Shown piece by piece: positions 1 to 8,501 of a stretch of DNA of 64,000 nt. Numbering within the stretch: position 1 is the stretch's first letter; the number at the start of each line of letters is the position of its first letter. Source of the DNA: Nostoc linckia NIES-25 (GTDB lineage: Bacteria > Cyanobacteriota > Cyanobacteriia > Cyanobacteriales > Nostocaceae). The notes below the pieces were generated by a model. That model had not been told where the DNA came from. It was given only the letters and a program-made list of their open reading frames with translations, and searched no databases. The DNA lies in NCBI RefSeq assembly GCF_002368035.1, contig NZ_AP018224.1:62001-126000 (forward strand), written 5' to 3'. Both the position numbers and the translations under genes were made by a program.

Positions 1-163
1 CTAGAAGATATGCTGTACGATAACTGATAATTTTCTAATTTCTAAATCCAAAAAATTAGAAAAAAGTTGGTTTCTTTTCAGTATTTTGTTGATTGTGTAA
101 TGGTGTTGTGAATTTAGATAATTGCCAAGAGTTCTGATTTCCCAAGTTTTTCGATTTTCAGTT

Positions 164-742
164 ATGGCCAAAACACCGGAATATCCAATCGTTGTTATTC
201 CAGAGTTAGTTAAAGACAAAAAACTATTTACCCCTTTAGTTTTTCCGTCTGGACAAGGAGATGCACCAATTGGGGCAAGTGAGGGGCTGTTTGCAAATGT
301 TCTCAAACATTATTTTGGTGAAATTGTTTCTCCCCAGCAGGTGATGTTTCCACCAGGGCATCGACTACCATTTACGGCTGATTTTCTGTTGATTGAACCA
401 AATACTGGCTTACACATAGACTTGGAGGTTGATGAGCCTATCTCATTTGCGACTGGGAAGCCCACTCACTGTATCGGCGAGGATGACTATAGAAATAAGT
501 GTTTTGTCGATGCAAACTGGCTGGTTATCCGGTTTGCAGAAGAACAAGTCTCATCTCAGCCAGAACGCTGCGCTCGATTTATTGCTGGTGCGATCGCCCA
601 ACTGACAGATAATAATACTTATCGCCAGAAGCTACTTCATGTAGAGAAAGTTACTCCTATGCGTCAGTGGTCTTCACGTCAAGCTTCCAGATTAAAGAAA
701 AGTGATTACCGCCAAGGCTATCTTGGCCAGAGAAGAAACTAA
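164..742 (+). CDS. Possible PD-(D/E)XK-fold (DUF559/Vsr-like) protein
   Basis: I read this as a 192-residue soluble protein. The ATG at 164 is preferred over a TTG 42 bases upstream, which has no ribosome-binding site and would add a low-complexity leader. The core reads LLIEPNTGLHIDLEVDEP, then a charged helix with YRNKCF, then NWLVIRFAEEQV. An acidic E-x-D strand followed by a basic segment and a 'hydrophobic-V-I-R-F' strand is the usual outline of small PD-(D/E)XK nucleases of the DUF559/Vsr type. The classic D...ExK triad is not textbook: ExDEP replaces ExK. Nuclease activity is therefore inference. It stands alone, with the decayed transporter fragment downstream. The gene is clear; the fold is a moderate guess. 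Confidence 0.6.
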   Translation: MAKTPEYPIVVIPELVKDKKLFTPLVFPSGQGDAPIGASEGLFANVLKHYFGEIVSPQQVMFPPGHRLPFTADFLLIEPNTGLHIDLEVDEPISFATGKPTHCIGEDDYRNKCFVDANWLVIRFAEEQVSSQPERCARFIAGAIAQLTDNNTYRQKLLHVEKVTPMRQWSSRQASRLKKSDYRQGYLGQRRN

Positions 743-818
743 GGATGTGAAAAAATATTTCGAGACAATTTGATGAGAGCCATTAGCGTTCATCAGTATT
801 GAGTTAATTTGAAATTTA

Positions 819-1064
819 TTGATAAGGATGCTGAATGTTTACTTGGGCTTTGCCTTTGTTCAAGCTGCTTGGCAAGTCTGGGTTTTGTTTGCTCTGTACG
901 GTTTGCATTTGGGTATGAGTCAGGGCGTATTGTTAGCACTGGTAGCACATAAAGTTCCAGGTGCATTACGAGGTACTGCATTTGGATTTCTTAATCTAGC
1001 AGTAGGCATAGCACTTTTACCAGCAAGTATTTTAGCTGGTGAATTATGGCAGCACTGTTATTAG
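819..1064 (+). pseudogene. C-terminal remnant of an MFS transporter
   Basis: Only about 80 residues are readable, from a TTG at 819 or ATG at 828. They hold two or three hydrophobic helices and the stretch VPGALRGTAFGFLNLAVG. This is typical of the C-terminal half of 12-TM major facilitator permeases (R-G-T-A-x-G between helices). Functional MFS proteins have about 400 residues, and nothing upstream in any frame supplies the missing part, so I call it a decayed 3' fragment. The short intergenic space before the response regulator suggests an old insertion or deletion breakpoint here. Confidence 0.6.
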
Positions 1065-1172
1065 TGTTCAATAATTCAAATCATTTATAATTAATAACAT
1101 TGTAAAAGTTTGTAACTAAAATCATTCCTAACTTGATGTTACTAAGCTGTATAAGTTAAGAGATGAAGTATT

Positions 1173-1847
1173 ATGAGAATTTTGATAATTGAAGATGACG
1201 ATCGCATTGCTAAACCATTAGCCGAGTATTTAAGGCGACAACACCATATTGTAGATATCACAACCGATGGGCTTGATGGGTGGGAATGGTCGCAATCAGG
1301 ATTATACGAGTTAATCTTATTAGATTTAATGCTTCCTAAATTAGATGGCATCACTTTGTGTCAGCGTTTACGTGCTGCTTCATCTAATGCTCTGATTTTA
1401 ATGCTGACAGCACGAGATACAACAGGAGATAAAATTATTGGACTCGATGCTGGTGCTGATGATTACTTGGTCAAGCCATTTGAGCTAAAAGAGTTAGCAG
1501 CACGTATCAGAGCTTTAGCACGAAGAAGTCCGCAGATACGCCCATCAATTTTAATCCACGGTGATTTGCAATTAGATCCGGCCAGCCAACAGGTTATTTA
1601 TGCAGAAAATATTCTGTCGTTAACACCTAAAGAATACATGATACTAGAATATTTTTTGAGACATCCAAATCAAGTTGTGACTCGTTCAGCAATCTTTGAC
1701 AAGCTGTGGGACTTTGATAAATCTTCGGGAGAAGGAAGTATAAAAACTCATATTACAAACTTGCGGAATAAACTCAAAGCTGCTGGAAGTGCAATAGACT
1801 TGATTGAAAATGTTTATGGTCTTGGTTATCGTTTACGACATCAGTAA
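1173..1847 (+). CDS. OmpR/PhoB-family response regulator
   Basis: This is a 224-residue cytoplasmic DNA-binding regulator. The receiver domain (about 1-115) has the acidic pocket E7-D8-D9, the phosphoacceptor D51 in LLDLMLP, T79 and K101 in VKPF. The C-terminal half (about 128-222) is an OmpR-type winged helix with LTPKEYMILEYF and the signature VYGLGYRL at the end. The histidine kinase starts about 95 bases downstream on the same strand, so D51 is very likely phosphorylated by that kinase. The nearby PepSY and COG4705 genes are plausible targets: they share TTGACT-type elements in their common upstream region. Annotators often call such cyanobacterial proteins RppA, but the sequence alone does not justify that symbol. 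Confidence 0.93.
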   Translation: MRILIIEDDDRIAKPLAEYLRRQHHIVDITTDGLDGWEWSQSGLYELILLDLMLPKLDGITLCQRLRAASSNALILMLTARDTTGDKIIGLDAGADDYLVKPFELKELAARIRALARRSPQIRPSILIHGDLQLDPASQQVIYAENILSLTPKEYMILEYFLRHPNQVVTRSAIFDKLWDFDKSSGEGSIKTHITNLRNKLKAAGSAIDLIENVYGLGYRLRHQ

Positions 1848-1942
1848 AATAGCTTAATTAGAAATATTGGTCTCAATCATTACTTATATGTATACCATCC
1901 TAAAATTTAGTTAATAACCAATAATTTGCTATCCATAAAAAT

Positions 1943-3181
1943 GTGTTTCAAAAAATTCGATATCGTTTATTGTTGTCTTACTTGGTGGTTTTTGCATCAC
2001 TACTTGGAATATTTGCGCTCGCAGTCCGAATTGTTTTCGCTCATAGTCTGACTCAACAAATTAAAGATAAACTCACAGCTATCGGACAAGGTGCAGCTGC
2101 AAATATAGAATTTGAGGCAGGTCGCCTGAAAGTTGAAAGTGACTTTCATCCACAAGACCTAATTGCTCGTCATCAAGCATTACAGTGGTTTGATACTCAA
2201 GGTCATTTAGTTACTCAACAAGGAAAAACTGTCTTAAACTCACCATTATTACCAAGCAAAATGGTAGAAGTTCAGAGCGGCAAAGTTCGTATCCAAGCTG
2301 CAACTATACCAATTATTGATAGCGACAATAATCAGTTGGTTGGGTATGTGAGGGTGAGTCAATCTTTAGAAGAATTTGATGAAAATCTCAAAAAATTAGA
2401 CTGGGGATTAGGCGGTGGAATTCTTATAACTTTGGTTCTTAGTGGGATTGGTGGCATTTTCCTAACTCGTCAAGCGATGCAACCTATTGAGGAGAGTTTT
2501 CAAAGGCTCAAACAGTTTACTGCTGATGCTTCCCATGAACTGCGTAGTCCTTTAATGGCAATCAAAATTAATGCTGAGTTACCGTTAGAATATCCTATGG
2601 AAATCGGGCCAAAAGATGCAGAAAGGTTTCAGGCGATCGCCAGTGCTACTAACCAGATGACTCGCCTCACAGAAGACTTACTGTTCTTGGCACGTACCGA
2701 TAAAGTTCCGAATGGGGATTGCTCCCGTCTTAATTTAACGTCAATCTTGGAAAACTTATTGCTACTTTATAAACCTCAAGCTGGAGCCAAGCAAATTAAT
2801 TTGATCTCTCAGCTAACAGAGAATCTTTACTTGATGGGTGATTCAGTTCAACTAACGCGGCTATTTTCTAATTTGATTGAAAACGCGCTCCATTACACAC
2901 CATTAAAAGGCGTGGTTGAAATCAAAACCACTCGTGTCGGTTCTCAGGTTTATGTCAAAGTGCAAGATACAGGCATAGGAATTGCACCAGAGCATATCGA
3001 CAAAGTTTTTGAGCGTTTTTGGCGAGCAGATAAATCACGCTCTTATAATTCTGGTGGTTCTGGTTTAGGATTAGCCATCGCTCAAGCGATCGCGCAAAGT
3101 CACGGTGGATTAATTACTGTCACTAGTCAATTAGGATTTGGTAGTTGTTTCAATGTCCGTTTACCAGCTTCTATAAATTAG
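1943..3181 (+). CDS. Membrane sensor histidine kinase
   Basis: This is a 412-residue inner-membrane kinase partnered with the regulator upstream. TM1 spans about residues 9-32, followed by an extracytoplasmic sensor of about 120 residues with no recognised fold, then TM2 at about 155-175. The HisKA domain carries the phosphoacceptor H198 in ASHELRSP. The HATPase domain shows the N box (LFSNLIENALHYTP), G1 (DTGIGI), the F box (VFERFWR) and G2 (GGSGLGLAIA). I see no full HAMP linker, only a short one. The start is GTG at 1943; an ATG two bases earlier is in another frame. The signal is unknown. The PepSY and COG4705 neighbours point to envelope or metal stress, which is inference. Confidence 0.92.
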   Translation: MFQKIRYRLLLSYLVVFASLLGIFALAVRIVFAHSLTQQIKDKLTAIGQGAAANIEFEAGRLKVESDFHPQDLIARHQALQWFDTQGHLVTQQGKTVLNSPLLPSKMVEVQSGKVRIQAATIPIIDSDNNQLVGYVRVSQSLEEFDENLKKLDWGLGGGILITLVLSGIGGIFLTRQAMQPIEESFQRLKQFTADASHELRSPLMAIKINAELPLEYPMEIGPKDAERFQAIASATNQMTRLTEDLLFLARTDKVPNGDCSRLNLTSILENLLLLYKPQAGAKQINLISQLTENLYLMGDSVQLTRLFSNLIENALHYTPLKGVVEIKTTRVGSQVYVKVQDTGIGIAPEHIDKVFERFWRADKSRSYNSGGSGLGLAIAQAIAQSHGGLITVTSQLGFGSCFNVRLPASIN

Positions 3182-3212
3182 GGATTGATAAAGGTTAACT
3201 TCATCAATCCCT
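3180..3212 (+). terminator. Stem-loop terminator after the kinase gene
   Basis: A perfect 10-bp stem (AGGGATTGAT pairing with ATCAATCCCT) with a 13-base loop begins inside the kinase stop codon. There is no real U-tract after it, so it may be a weak terminator or an mRNA-end stabiliser. It lies between convergent genes and could serve both. Confidence 0.6.
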
Positions 3213-3272
3213 GTGTATTAGATATTTAGTTAGTATGTGCTAAAACAGTTTTTACTTAATTAAGCTCCCGAC

Positions 3273-3767
3273 TTACTTACTATCATCATTGGTTTCGCGC
3301 TCACTATCACCAGCATCTGGAACTTGAATACTGCTCTTGGGACGATTAGCTTCATTTTTTTCATCTTCTTGATTGTCATTTTCGGCATACAAAACCTTGC
3401 CATTACCAGCATCAACTTTCACATCTTGCTGACCAATTTTTACAGAGTAAACTAAGTTGCCATCTTCGTTTTCAAGTTTGATGCTACTGGCCTTAGCTCC
3501 TCTGGATGCTTCAGCTGCAAGCTTAGCTTGTTTTGCTGTAATTTTAGCTAGTGGTTGCAGTTTTGCTGCTTCTTGCTGTTCTTGTACATCATCGTTTGTT
3601 TCACCATCACCATCACTGGCTTGGGCAACTTGGGTAGCAATATGATGCTGATGTACAACTGCTACTGAAGATTGTGGTTGTTTTGCTCCTACAACTCTCG
3701 ACAATCCAGCAAAGCCCAAAATACCAACAAAAGCTGCTGCACAAATGATTTTTGTTGAAGTTTTCAT
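3273..3767 (-). CDS. Exported PepSY-domain protein
   Basis: The protein has 164 residues from the ATG at 3767. An upstream in-frame extension to 3836 is possible but does not look like coding, and MKTSTK starts a clean signal peptide. A hydrophobic segment at about 8-25 (AAAFVGILGFAGL) marks export to the periplasm or membrane anchoring. After a charged linker comes one PepSY domain (about residues 70-130), with ITAKQAKLAAEAS, LENEDGNLVYSVKI and the VDAGNGKVL hairpin. PepSY proteins beside two-component genes are common and are thought to modulate the sensor or bind metal; here that is inference. The gene converges on the kinase gene, and its promoter region faces the COG4705 genes. The acidic C-terminal tail is probably disordered. 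Confidence 0.85.
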   Translation of the reverse strand: MKTSTKIICAAAFVGILGFAGLSRVVGAKQPQSSVAVVHQHHIATQVAQASDGDGETNDDVQEQQEAAKLQPLAKITAKQAKLAAEASRGAKASSIKLENEDGNLVYSVKIGQQDVKVDAGNGKVLYAENDNQEDEKNEANRPKSSIQVPDAGDSERETNDDSK

Positions 3768-3830
3768 ACTTGTAGAATCCCTAAAATTCTGGGTTTGTAA
3801 TTTCACGATAGGTAATAAAAGTTCAGAAAT

Positions 3831-3969
3831 AGTCAAGATTAAATTGAATTTTGTAGATTAAATATTAAATAGCATAATTCACTTTGAATTAGAAATTTTA
3901 GCTATTTTAAGTCTATTTCTCAGAAATAAACGTCATTAAAAATCAAATCTTGACTTTTTCTTGACTTTT
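3831..3969. promoter_or_regulatory. Candidate response-regulator direct repeats
   Basis: In the 394-base space between the divergent PepSY gene (start 3767) and COG4705 gene (start 4162), CTTGACTTTT occurs twice at 3949 and 3960. The two copies are exactly 11 bases apart on the plus strand. A third CTTGACT lies at 3831-3837 on the minus strand, facing the PepSY gene. Tandem sites one helical turn apart are typical of OmpR/PhoB-family regulators. That the regulator at 1173 binds here is inference. The rest of this space is AT-rich, with no gene seen. Confidence 0.4.
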
Positions 3970-4161
3970 GCTGTGTAAAGTTTAATCATTCTGCCCATAA
4001 TTCAAATTATGAAAAAATTGACAGAATAAGTAGTTGTGTCACCAATTTGGGATAAATAGCAGGACATTTGTTATTAAGGACGCTAAATTTAGGCTAGAAA
4101 AATAGGTTTATCGCGTATTCTCTAATTTCATTTCTACCGAAAATCAAGGATAACAAATATC

Positions 4162-4929
4162 ATGGTAAATATTTTAAATAGAGTTCCAGAAGTAACAATT
4201 TACTTCTGGATTATTAAGATTATGGCAACCACAGTAGGCGAAACTGCGGCTGATTTTTTATCAATAACGCTCAACTTGGGTTTAAGTATTACATCATATA
4301 TTATGAGCGGCTTATTACTGATTGCACTTATAAATCAGTTTAGGCTAAAACGGTATGCTCCACTGAGTTACTGGTTAGTTGTCGTTTTGATAAGTATCGT
4401 TGGGACATTAATTACTGATAGATTGGTAGACGATTTTGGAGTTAGTTTGGTGACAACTACCATAATTTTTAGTTGTCTATTGTTGGCAGTTTTTGCGTTT
4501 TGGTATTTCAGCGAAAAGACATTAGCCATGCACTCCATCAACACAGCTAAAAGAGAACTTTTCTACTGGATAGCTATTTTACTGACATTTGCCTTGGGTA
4601 CTTCAACAGGAGACCTCTTAGCAGAGTCTTCGGGATTAGGTTATGCACAATCAGCATTAGTATTTGGAACGGCGATCGCAATCGTAACTAGTGGTTATTT
4701 TTACTTGAAAATGAATGCAGTTTTGGCATTCTGGTTAGCTTACATCTTGACTCGTCCATTTGGAGCATCAGTAGGTGATTTACTATCTCAACCTACTAAA
4801 AATGGTGGTTTTGGCTATGGTACGGTTGGAACAAGTATGCTTTTCCTCTGTATCATTATCAGCCTCGTAATTTACTTAAGCCTGAAGCGGAAGAAATCAG
4901 GCTTAGTGCCAATTGACCGAGAAGATTGA
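4162..4929 (+). CDS. COG4705/DUF347 membrane protein, copy 1
   Basis: This is a 255-residue inner-membrane protein with about 8 helices. I recognise the COG4705 ('membrane-anchored protein') pattern: VPEVTIYFWIIKIMATTVGETAADF at the start and LTRPFGASVGDLLSQP near the end. The DUF347 unit appears four times as G-(E/T/A)-x-x-x-D: GETAADF, GTLITDR, GTSTGDLL and GASVGDLL, which suggests an internally repeated membrane bundle. Function is unknown in the family; the conserved acidic residues inside helices suggest ion binding or transport. The start is ATG with AAGGA upstream. It is followed 125 bases later by a paralogue, and both lie downstream of the putative regulator repeats. Confidence 0.9.
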   Translation: MVNILNRVPEVTIYFWIIKIMATTVGETAADFLSITLNLGLSITSYIMSGLLLIALINQFRLKRYAPLSYWLVVVLISIVGTLITDRLVDDFGVSLVTTTIIFSCLLLAVFAFWYFSEKTLAMHSINTAKRELFYWIAILLTFALGTSTGDLLAESSGLGYAQSALVFGTAIAIVTSGYFYLKMNAVLAFWLAYILTRPFGASVGDLLSQPTKNGGFGYGTVGTSMLFLCIIISLVIYLSLKRKKSGLVPIDRED

Positions 4930-5054
4930 TAATTTGCGCTCGCCTGACTCATCTGTTCACTGTTCAATAGCTTTTAAAGCTGTAGTGCCTATGCGACATA
5001 GCTTAGAGCTTTTCTTACTGCCAATGATGACTTAGTATTTTTTGGGAAACATAA

Positions 5055-5798
5055 ATGAACAAAGTTGCAAAAGTCACAATTTACTTCTGGATTATGAAGA
5101 TTATCGCCACGACGCTCGGCGAGACCGCAGGTGACTTCATTTCAATGACTCTTGGACTGGGGTATTACATAGCTTTTGCTGTAACGTTCGCCATCCTAGC
5201 TATTCTCTTATTTTTTCAAATTCAAGGAGACAGATATCGTCCAGCCCTTTATTGGGTGGCGATCATCGCTACAACCACAGCCGGGACTGAAGTTTCAGAC
5301 TTGATGGATCGATCTTTCGGGCTGGGATACGCAATGGGATCGCTGATTCTGGTAGCCAGTCTGTTAAGCGTTCTTGCTATCTGGTACTACCGAGATCGAG
5401 ACTTGAGTGTTTATCCCATCATTAGGAAAGACGCAGAGACAACCTATTGGCTGGCTGTGGTGTTCTCTAACAGTTTGGGAACAGCTTTTGGTGACTTTCT
5501 TACCAGCAACTTAGGACTGAGCTATATTCAGGGCGCATTGGTGACAGCCAGCGTCATTGGCGTTGTTATCGCCCTTCACTACATAACAAAGTTGAGCGAT
5601 GTTCTCCTATTCTGGCTCGCGTTCATCTTTACACGCCCCTTTGGAGCCACTTTCGGAGATTTTTTGACTAAGCCAATCAAAAATGGTGGTCTCTCACTAC
5701 CAAGGGAATATGCGTCAGCGATCGCTTTTATCTTGCTAGCACTTGTCCTATTCTTTTCTGTGCGAAAGGAGAAAAAAGTACGTCATCCACTTGAGTAG
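5055..5798 (+). CDS. COG4705/DUF347 membrane protein, copy 2
   Basis: This 247-residue paralogue of the preceding gene has the same four repeats (GETAGDF, GTEVSDL, GTAFGDFL, GATFGDFL) and the same opening, KVTIYFWIMKI. Its codon use is visibly more G+C-rich than copy 1 (for example GCCACGACGCTCGGC near the start). That fits separate acquisition or longer divergence rather than a recent tandem duplication. The start ATG at 5055 follows a GGGA box. It ends with a charged cytoplasmic tail. Function is unknown; it probably works in the membrane with, or instead of, copy 1. A stem-loop closes the transcript about 60 bases downstream. Confidence 0.88.
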   Translation: MNKVAKVTIYFWIMKIIATTLGETAGDFISMTLGLGYYIAFAVTFAILAILLFFQIQGDRYRPALYWVAIIATTTAGTEVSDLMDRSFGLGYAMGSLILVASLLSVLAIWYYRDRDLSVYPIIRKDAETTYWLAVVFSNSLGTAFGDFLTSNLGLSYIQGALVTASVIGVVIALHYITKLSDVLLFWLAFIFTRPFGATFGDFLTKPIKNGGLSLPREYASAIAFILLALVLFFSVRKEKKVRHPLE

Positions 5799-5858
5799 AA
5801 AACCAATGCTTATTTTGAAAAATTTTTCCCGATTTTAGCTAATAACTGTATTTCCGCC

Positions 5859-5887
5859 GACCTACGCTAGCAGTAGCTAGGTCTTTT
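5859..5887 (+). terminator. Rho-independent terminator candidate
   Basis: An imperfect 10-bp stem (GACCTAC-GCTA with TAGCTAGGTC, one bulge) and a GCAG loop are followed by TTTT. It lies between the second COG4705 gene and the PAP2 gene, whose ATG is only about 20 bases further on. It could therefore also attenuate read-through. Confidence 0.55.
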
Positions 5888-5908
5888 GACGATGAATAAC
5901 ATTTAAAT

Positions 5909-6589
5909 ATGCTACGACAACTTTCTCATTTCTGGTTGCGTTATATACATCCTCGTTTAGTTACATTAATTGCTGCTATTGGTATTGTTGGACTTGTTAG
6001 TTGTCTGCTGATTCTTTTTATTTTAGCAAAATTAGCCGAAGAGGTTTTAGAGCGGGAGGCTTTTGCATTTGATACTAATTTTTTGTTATGGCTACATCAG
6101 TTTGCCAATCCCAACTTAGATAATTTCATGTTGTTCATTACAAATCTTGGTAATCCTAAAACTGTAGTTGTGGTTGCAGGAGTTACTTTGTTATTACTTT
6201 GGTGGCGACGTTATCGAGAAGATGCAAAAATTTTTGTACTTGCTTGCTTGGGGGCATTGATTTTAAATACAGGGCTAAAGTTGTTTTTTTCTAAACCTCG
6301 TCCTGAACTTTGGCATCGCTTGATTTCTGAAACATCTTTTAGTTTTCCTAGTGGTCACGCACTAGGTTCTATGGTGCTTTATGGTTTCATTGCTTATGAG
6401 TTGGCAACTCACTATCCTCAGTTTGCCAAAGTTATCTACAGTTTGACAGTCATTGTAATTGCTGCTATTGGTCTCAGCCGCTTATATTTAGGAGTCCATT
6501 GGCCTACGGACATAATTGCCGGTTATGGAGTCGGTTTTTTGTGGCTAATGATATGTATGACGATGCTTAAATTGCAAAAACTAAGGTAA
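5909..6589 (+). CDS. PAP2-family membrane phosphatase
   Basis: This 226-residue integral membrane protein has about 6 helices and all three PAP2 phosphatase motifs: K124-x6-R131-P132 (KLFFSKPRP), P-S-G-H at 147-150, and S190-R191-x5-H197-x3-D201 (SRLYLGVHWPTD). H150 and H197 are the catalytic histidines by family analogy. Such enzymes dephosphorylate phosphatidic acid, undecaprenyl pyrophosphate or related lipid phosphates at the outer face of the membrane; the substrate cannot be told from sequence. The length is typical for the bacterial family. It is the last plus-strand gene before the mobile region begins. Confidence 0.9.
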   Translation: MLRQLSHFWLRYIHPRLVTLIAAIGIVGLVSCLLILFILAKLAEEVLEREAFAFDTNFLLWLHQFANPNLDNFMLFITNLGNPKTVVVVAGVTLLLLWWRRYREDAKIFVLACLGALILNTGLKLFFSKPRPELWHRLISETSFSFPSGHALGSMVLYGFIAYELATHYPQFAKVIYSLTVIVIAAIGLSRLYLGVHWPTDIIAGYGVGFLWLMICMTMLKLQKLR

Positions 6590-6594
6590 AAAAT

Positions 6595-6813
6595 TTAAGA
6601 AAATATGTAGGCAGGGGCGGGCGTAGCCATCGCCCAGGATTGTCCTTGTCGTCCTTGGGGATTACCGTATTCTGCATTGCAGTACTGTCGCACAAATAAA
6701 GCACTTCCAGCACCATGTCTTCCTTCTGTGTTGCTGCCAAATACAAAAATCTGGTTTTCTGCTAGTTTGGTAATTCTGTCAGGAATAATTTTGTAGGGAT
6801 GATTATTTGACAT
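6595..6813 (-). pseudogene. Truncated A1S_2505-like phage protein
   Basis: The 72 residues open with an intact family start: ENQIFVFGSNTEGRHGAGSA, then GRQGQSWA. This resembles the phage-associated family annotated as A1S_2505, whose members I remember as about 130-160 residues with GxSYAIPTKD after this point. Here the reading continues as MATPAPAYIFS and stops. The G+C-rich bases encoding that tail (6600-6640) look like a short dispersed repeat rather than the original gene. I infer truncation at the repeat boundary. It overlaps the next upstream gene by 11 bases, so it was once part of a small operon. Confidence 0.55.
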
Positions 6814-7024
6814 TTGGTTCTTTTACCCAAAAGAAAAGATTGGGATATCTGTGGTTAAATTTTTTTACTTCTGCTTGAGCAGCAGTTAGGTTATCCCATA
6901 ATTCCATCTCTCCATAATCACCTTTCATCATTGCTTCTTGTCTCGAATTTGGATGATTGAAAATTAGGGGTGATGCGTCTTTACTAGAATTTTTTCTTCG
7001 CCAACAAATACAATACTTGTCCAT
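6803..7024 (-). CDS. Small hypothetical protein
   Basis: This 73-residue soluble protein is not recognised. It begins MDKYCICWRRKN, and its C-terminal half (MELWDNLTAAQAEVKKFNHRYPNLFFWVKEP) reads like a compact alpha/beta domain with a conserved-looking aromatic end. It overlaps the truncated A1S_2505-like gene by 11 bases and sits directly downstream of an inverted repeat. That suggests co-transcription with the downstream remnant from a promoter near the repeat. Small proteins of this kind are common in cyanobacterial phage/plasmid regions. Real gene likely; function unknown. Confidence 0.55.
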   Translation of the reverse strand: MDKYCICWRRKNSSKDASPLIFNHPNSRQEAMMKGDYGEMELWDNLTAAQAEVKKFNHRYPNLFFWVKEPNVK

Positions 7025-7027
7025 TGT

Positions 7028-7067
7028 ATATAAACTGATAATAAAATTAATTACTATCAGTTTATAT
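7028..7067. repeat. 13-bp perfect inverted repeat
   Basis: The arms at 7028-7040 and 7055-7067 (core TATAAACTGATA / TATCAGTTTATA) are separated by 14 AT-rich bases. It fills the gap between two minus-strand genes. A T-run follows on the plus strand, so it could be a terminator for plus transcription, an operator, or both. Confidence 0.5.
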
Positions 7068-7072
7068 TTTTA

Positions 7073-7441
7073 TTATGCTGACTGTTTAATCTGGTTTAAG
7101 GCTATTAACATTTCTTCTCGATTGAGATGTCGTTTCTTGCCTGTTTTAGATACTTGGATAGCGTAACTCCATTTTATTCCAGCTTTTGAGCATCTTTTCC
7201 TTAACTCTTGAACAGTGATATGTTTGTTTGTAGATCCTTGATTTTTGTTAGATATCCGAAGTTTGGATTGATCAGTTAAGTTTTCGATTTTACTTACAGT
7301 GGGTTTTATGGATGTAGTGCAGTTGCAGTGCTTTTCAAAAGCGATAGATATCTCTAGCAAGAATTGTAAAATGAAGAGAGTAGAAAATCCGTAAATAAGA
7401 ATGTAGAGAAGCCCTGTTAGCATATACTGTGCTAATTCCAT
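7073..7441 (-). CDS. Membrane-anchored hypothetical protein
   Basis: The 122 residues start with one strong transmembrane helix (about 5-30, LLYILIYGFSTLFILQFLLEI), followed by a polar linker. A small C-terminal domain of about 40 residues has TVQELRKRCSKAGIKWSYAIQVSK and then LNREEMLIAL. That tail looks like a short helical nucleic-acid-binding module of the SAP/Rho-N type, but the match is weak. A membrane-tethered DNA-binding peptide would be unusual. No family is recognised with confidence. It sits in the minus-strand string of small genes of the mobile region. Confidence 0.5.
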   Translation of the reverse strand: MELAQYMLTGLLYILIYGFSTLFILQFLLEISIAFEKHCNCTTSIKPTVSKIENLTDQSKLRISNKNQGSTNKHITVQELRKRCSKAGIKWSYAIQVSKTGKKRHLNREEMLIALNQIKQSA

Positions 7442-7624
7442 TGTTTTAACTCCTGTTGATATAACTAGTAACTGGTTATTTGATGAAGCGGTATGCCAGC
7501 TTTCTGTTTATATCAAAGCGTTAGCTTGTGGAAATTTACTCTGAAGTAAAGATCCGATAATAAATTAATGGTGTAATAGTAGTGAAATATCTTACGCTTG
7601 GTTTACTTAGATAAAGATGCCACT

Positions 7625-8074
7625 CTACATATATTTAACAACTGTTCTAATATTACCAACTAACTGTAGTATCATATTCCAAATAACTTTCCAGCCAAAT
7701 ATTATTCCCCAAAATCCGCTAATAAATAGACCAAGTACTGATTTAAGAAAGATAACTCCCCTGTAATTTATCTCGACATTTGATTCGGCTTTGGCATAGA
7801 TAACACCATCCCCAATTTGATTTTTCAAATTCCTCACTTTTTGTTCTTCTTCTCTAATCCTTCTTTCTTCTTGCACTTTCCAGCCCCAAGGGATAAATCC
7901 CAAAATAATCGAAATGGGAAGGTAGAATGGCCAGTTATATATGTAGCCCAGGGAAGCATAGATGATGAAAAAGGTTAGCCCCAAACCAGTACGCCAAACT
8001 AAACACCAAATAATAAACAAACTATTGATAATAGCGTTACGGATAACTATACTTCGATTTTGATGATATGACAT
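7625..8074 (-). CDS. Hypothetical membrane protein
   Basis: This 149-residue protein has two N-terminal hydrophobic helices (about 10-40 and 45-62), a charged coiled linker rich in E, R and K (VQEERRIREEEQKVRNLKNQ), and a C-terminal hydrophobic pair (about 105-140). The start is ATG at 8074. No family is recognised. The topology (hairpin, cytoplasmic coiled segment, hairpin) recalls small accessory proteins of mobile elements, but nothing more specific can be said. Confidence 0.5.
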   Translation of the reverse strand: MSYHQNRSIVIRNAIINSLFIIWCLVWRTGLGLTFFIIYASLGYIYNWPFYLPISIILGFIPWGWKVQEERRIREEEQKVRNLKNQIGDGVIYAKAESNVEINYRGVIFLKSVLGLFISGFWGIIFGWKVIWNMILQLVGNIRTVVKYM

Positions 8075-8501
8075 TTGAAGATGTCTCCCGATAGCTAATA
8101 TTAAATTTTATTTATGATGATTGCATACCTTAAGATTAAACTTAAGGCTAGTTCGAGTTATCATCTTGATAGTTAGAAATTAGGAAATACATAATCAATT
8201 GCAATTACCTACTAAACCACATTACAGAAGGTTAAATATACCAACCTATCGTAACAATGTTTGTACTTAGCCCGGTATAGTTACTGTTGCTAAAATTGAT
8301 ATTTACTGTTTTACCGATTATATCTTCACTGATTTTAAATCAAAGCAAAGTTTTGATGATTTTTTTAATAAGTTTAAAATTGAGGTATAGTTTTTAGAAA
8401 AAATAAAAATGATTAAGATTTGACTCTTAACCATTTGATGATATATTTGTAAAATGATGGGATCTACCTATGTTTGATTTACATGGTTGAGGCGTATGCC
8501 A
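8075..8501. other. 427-bp AT-rich intergenic region
   Basis: No open frame of useful length and no RNA-like structure was seen on either strand. It lies upstream of the membrane protein at 7625-8074 and downstream of the Gp157-like gene, so it probably holds the promoter for the former. Confidence 0.4.

Noticed and set aside
1..306. Minus-strand frame at the left edge
   Set aside because: It lies antisense to the start of the PD-(D/E)XK-like gene and its upstream region and has no family signal.
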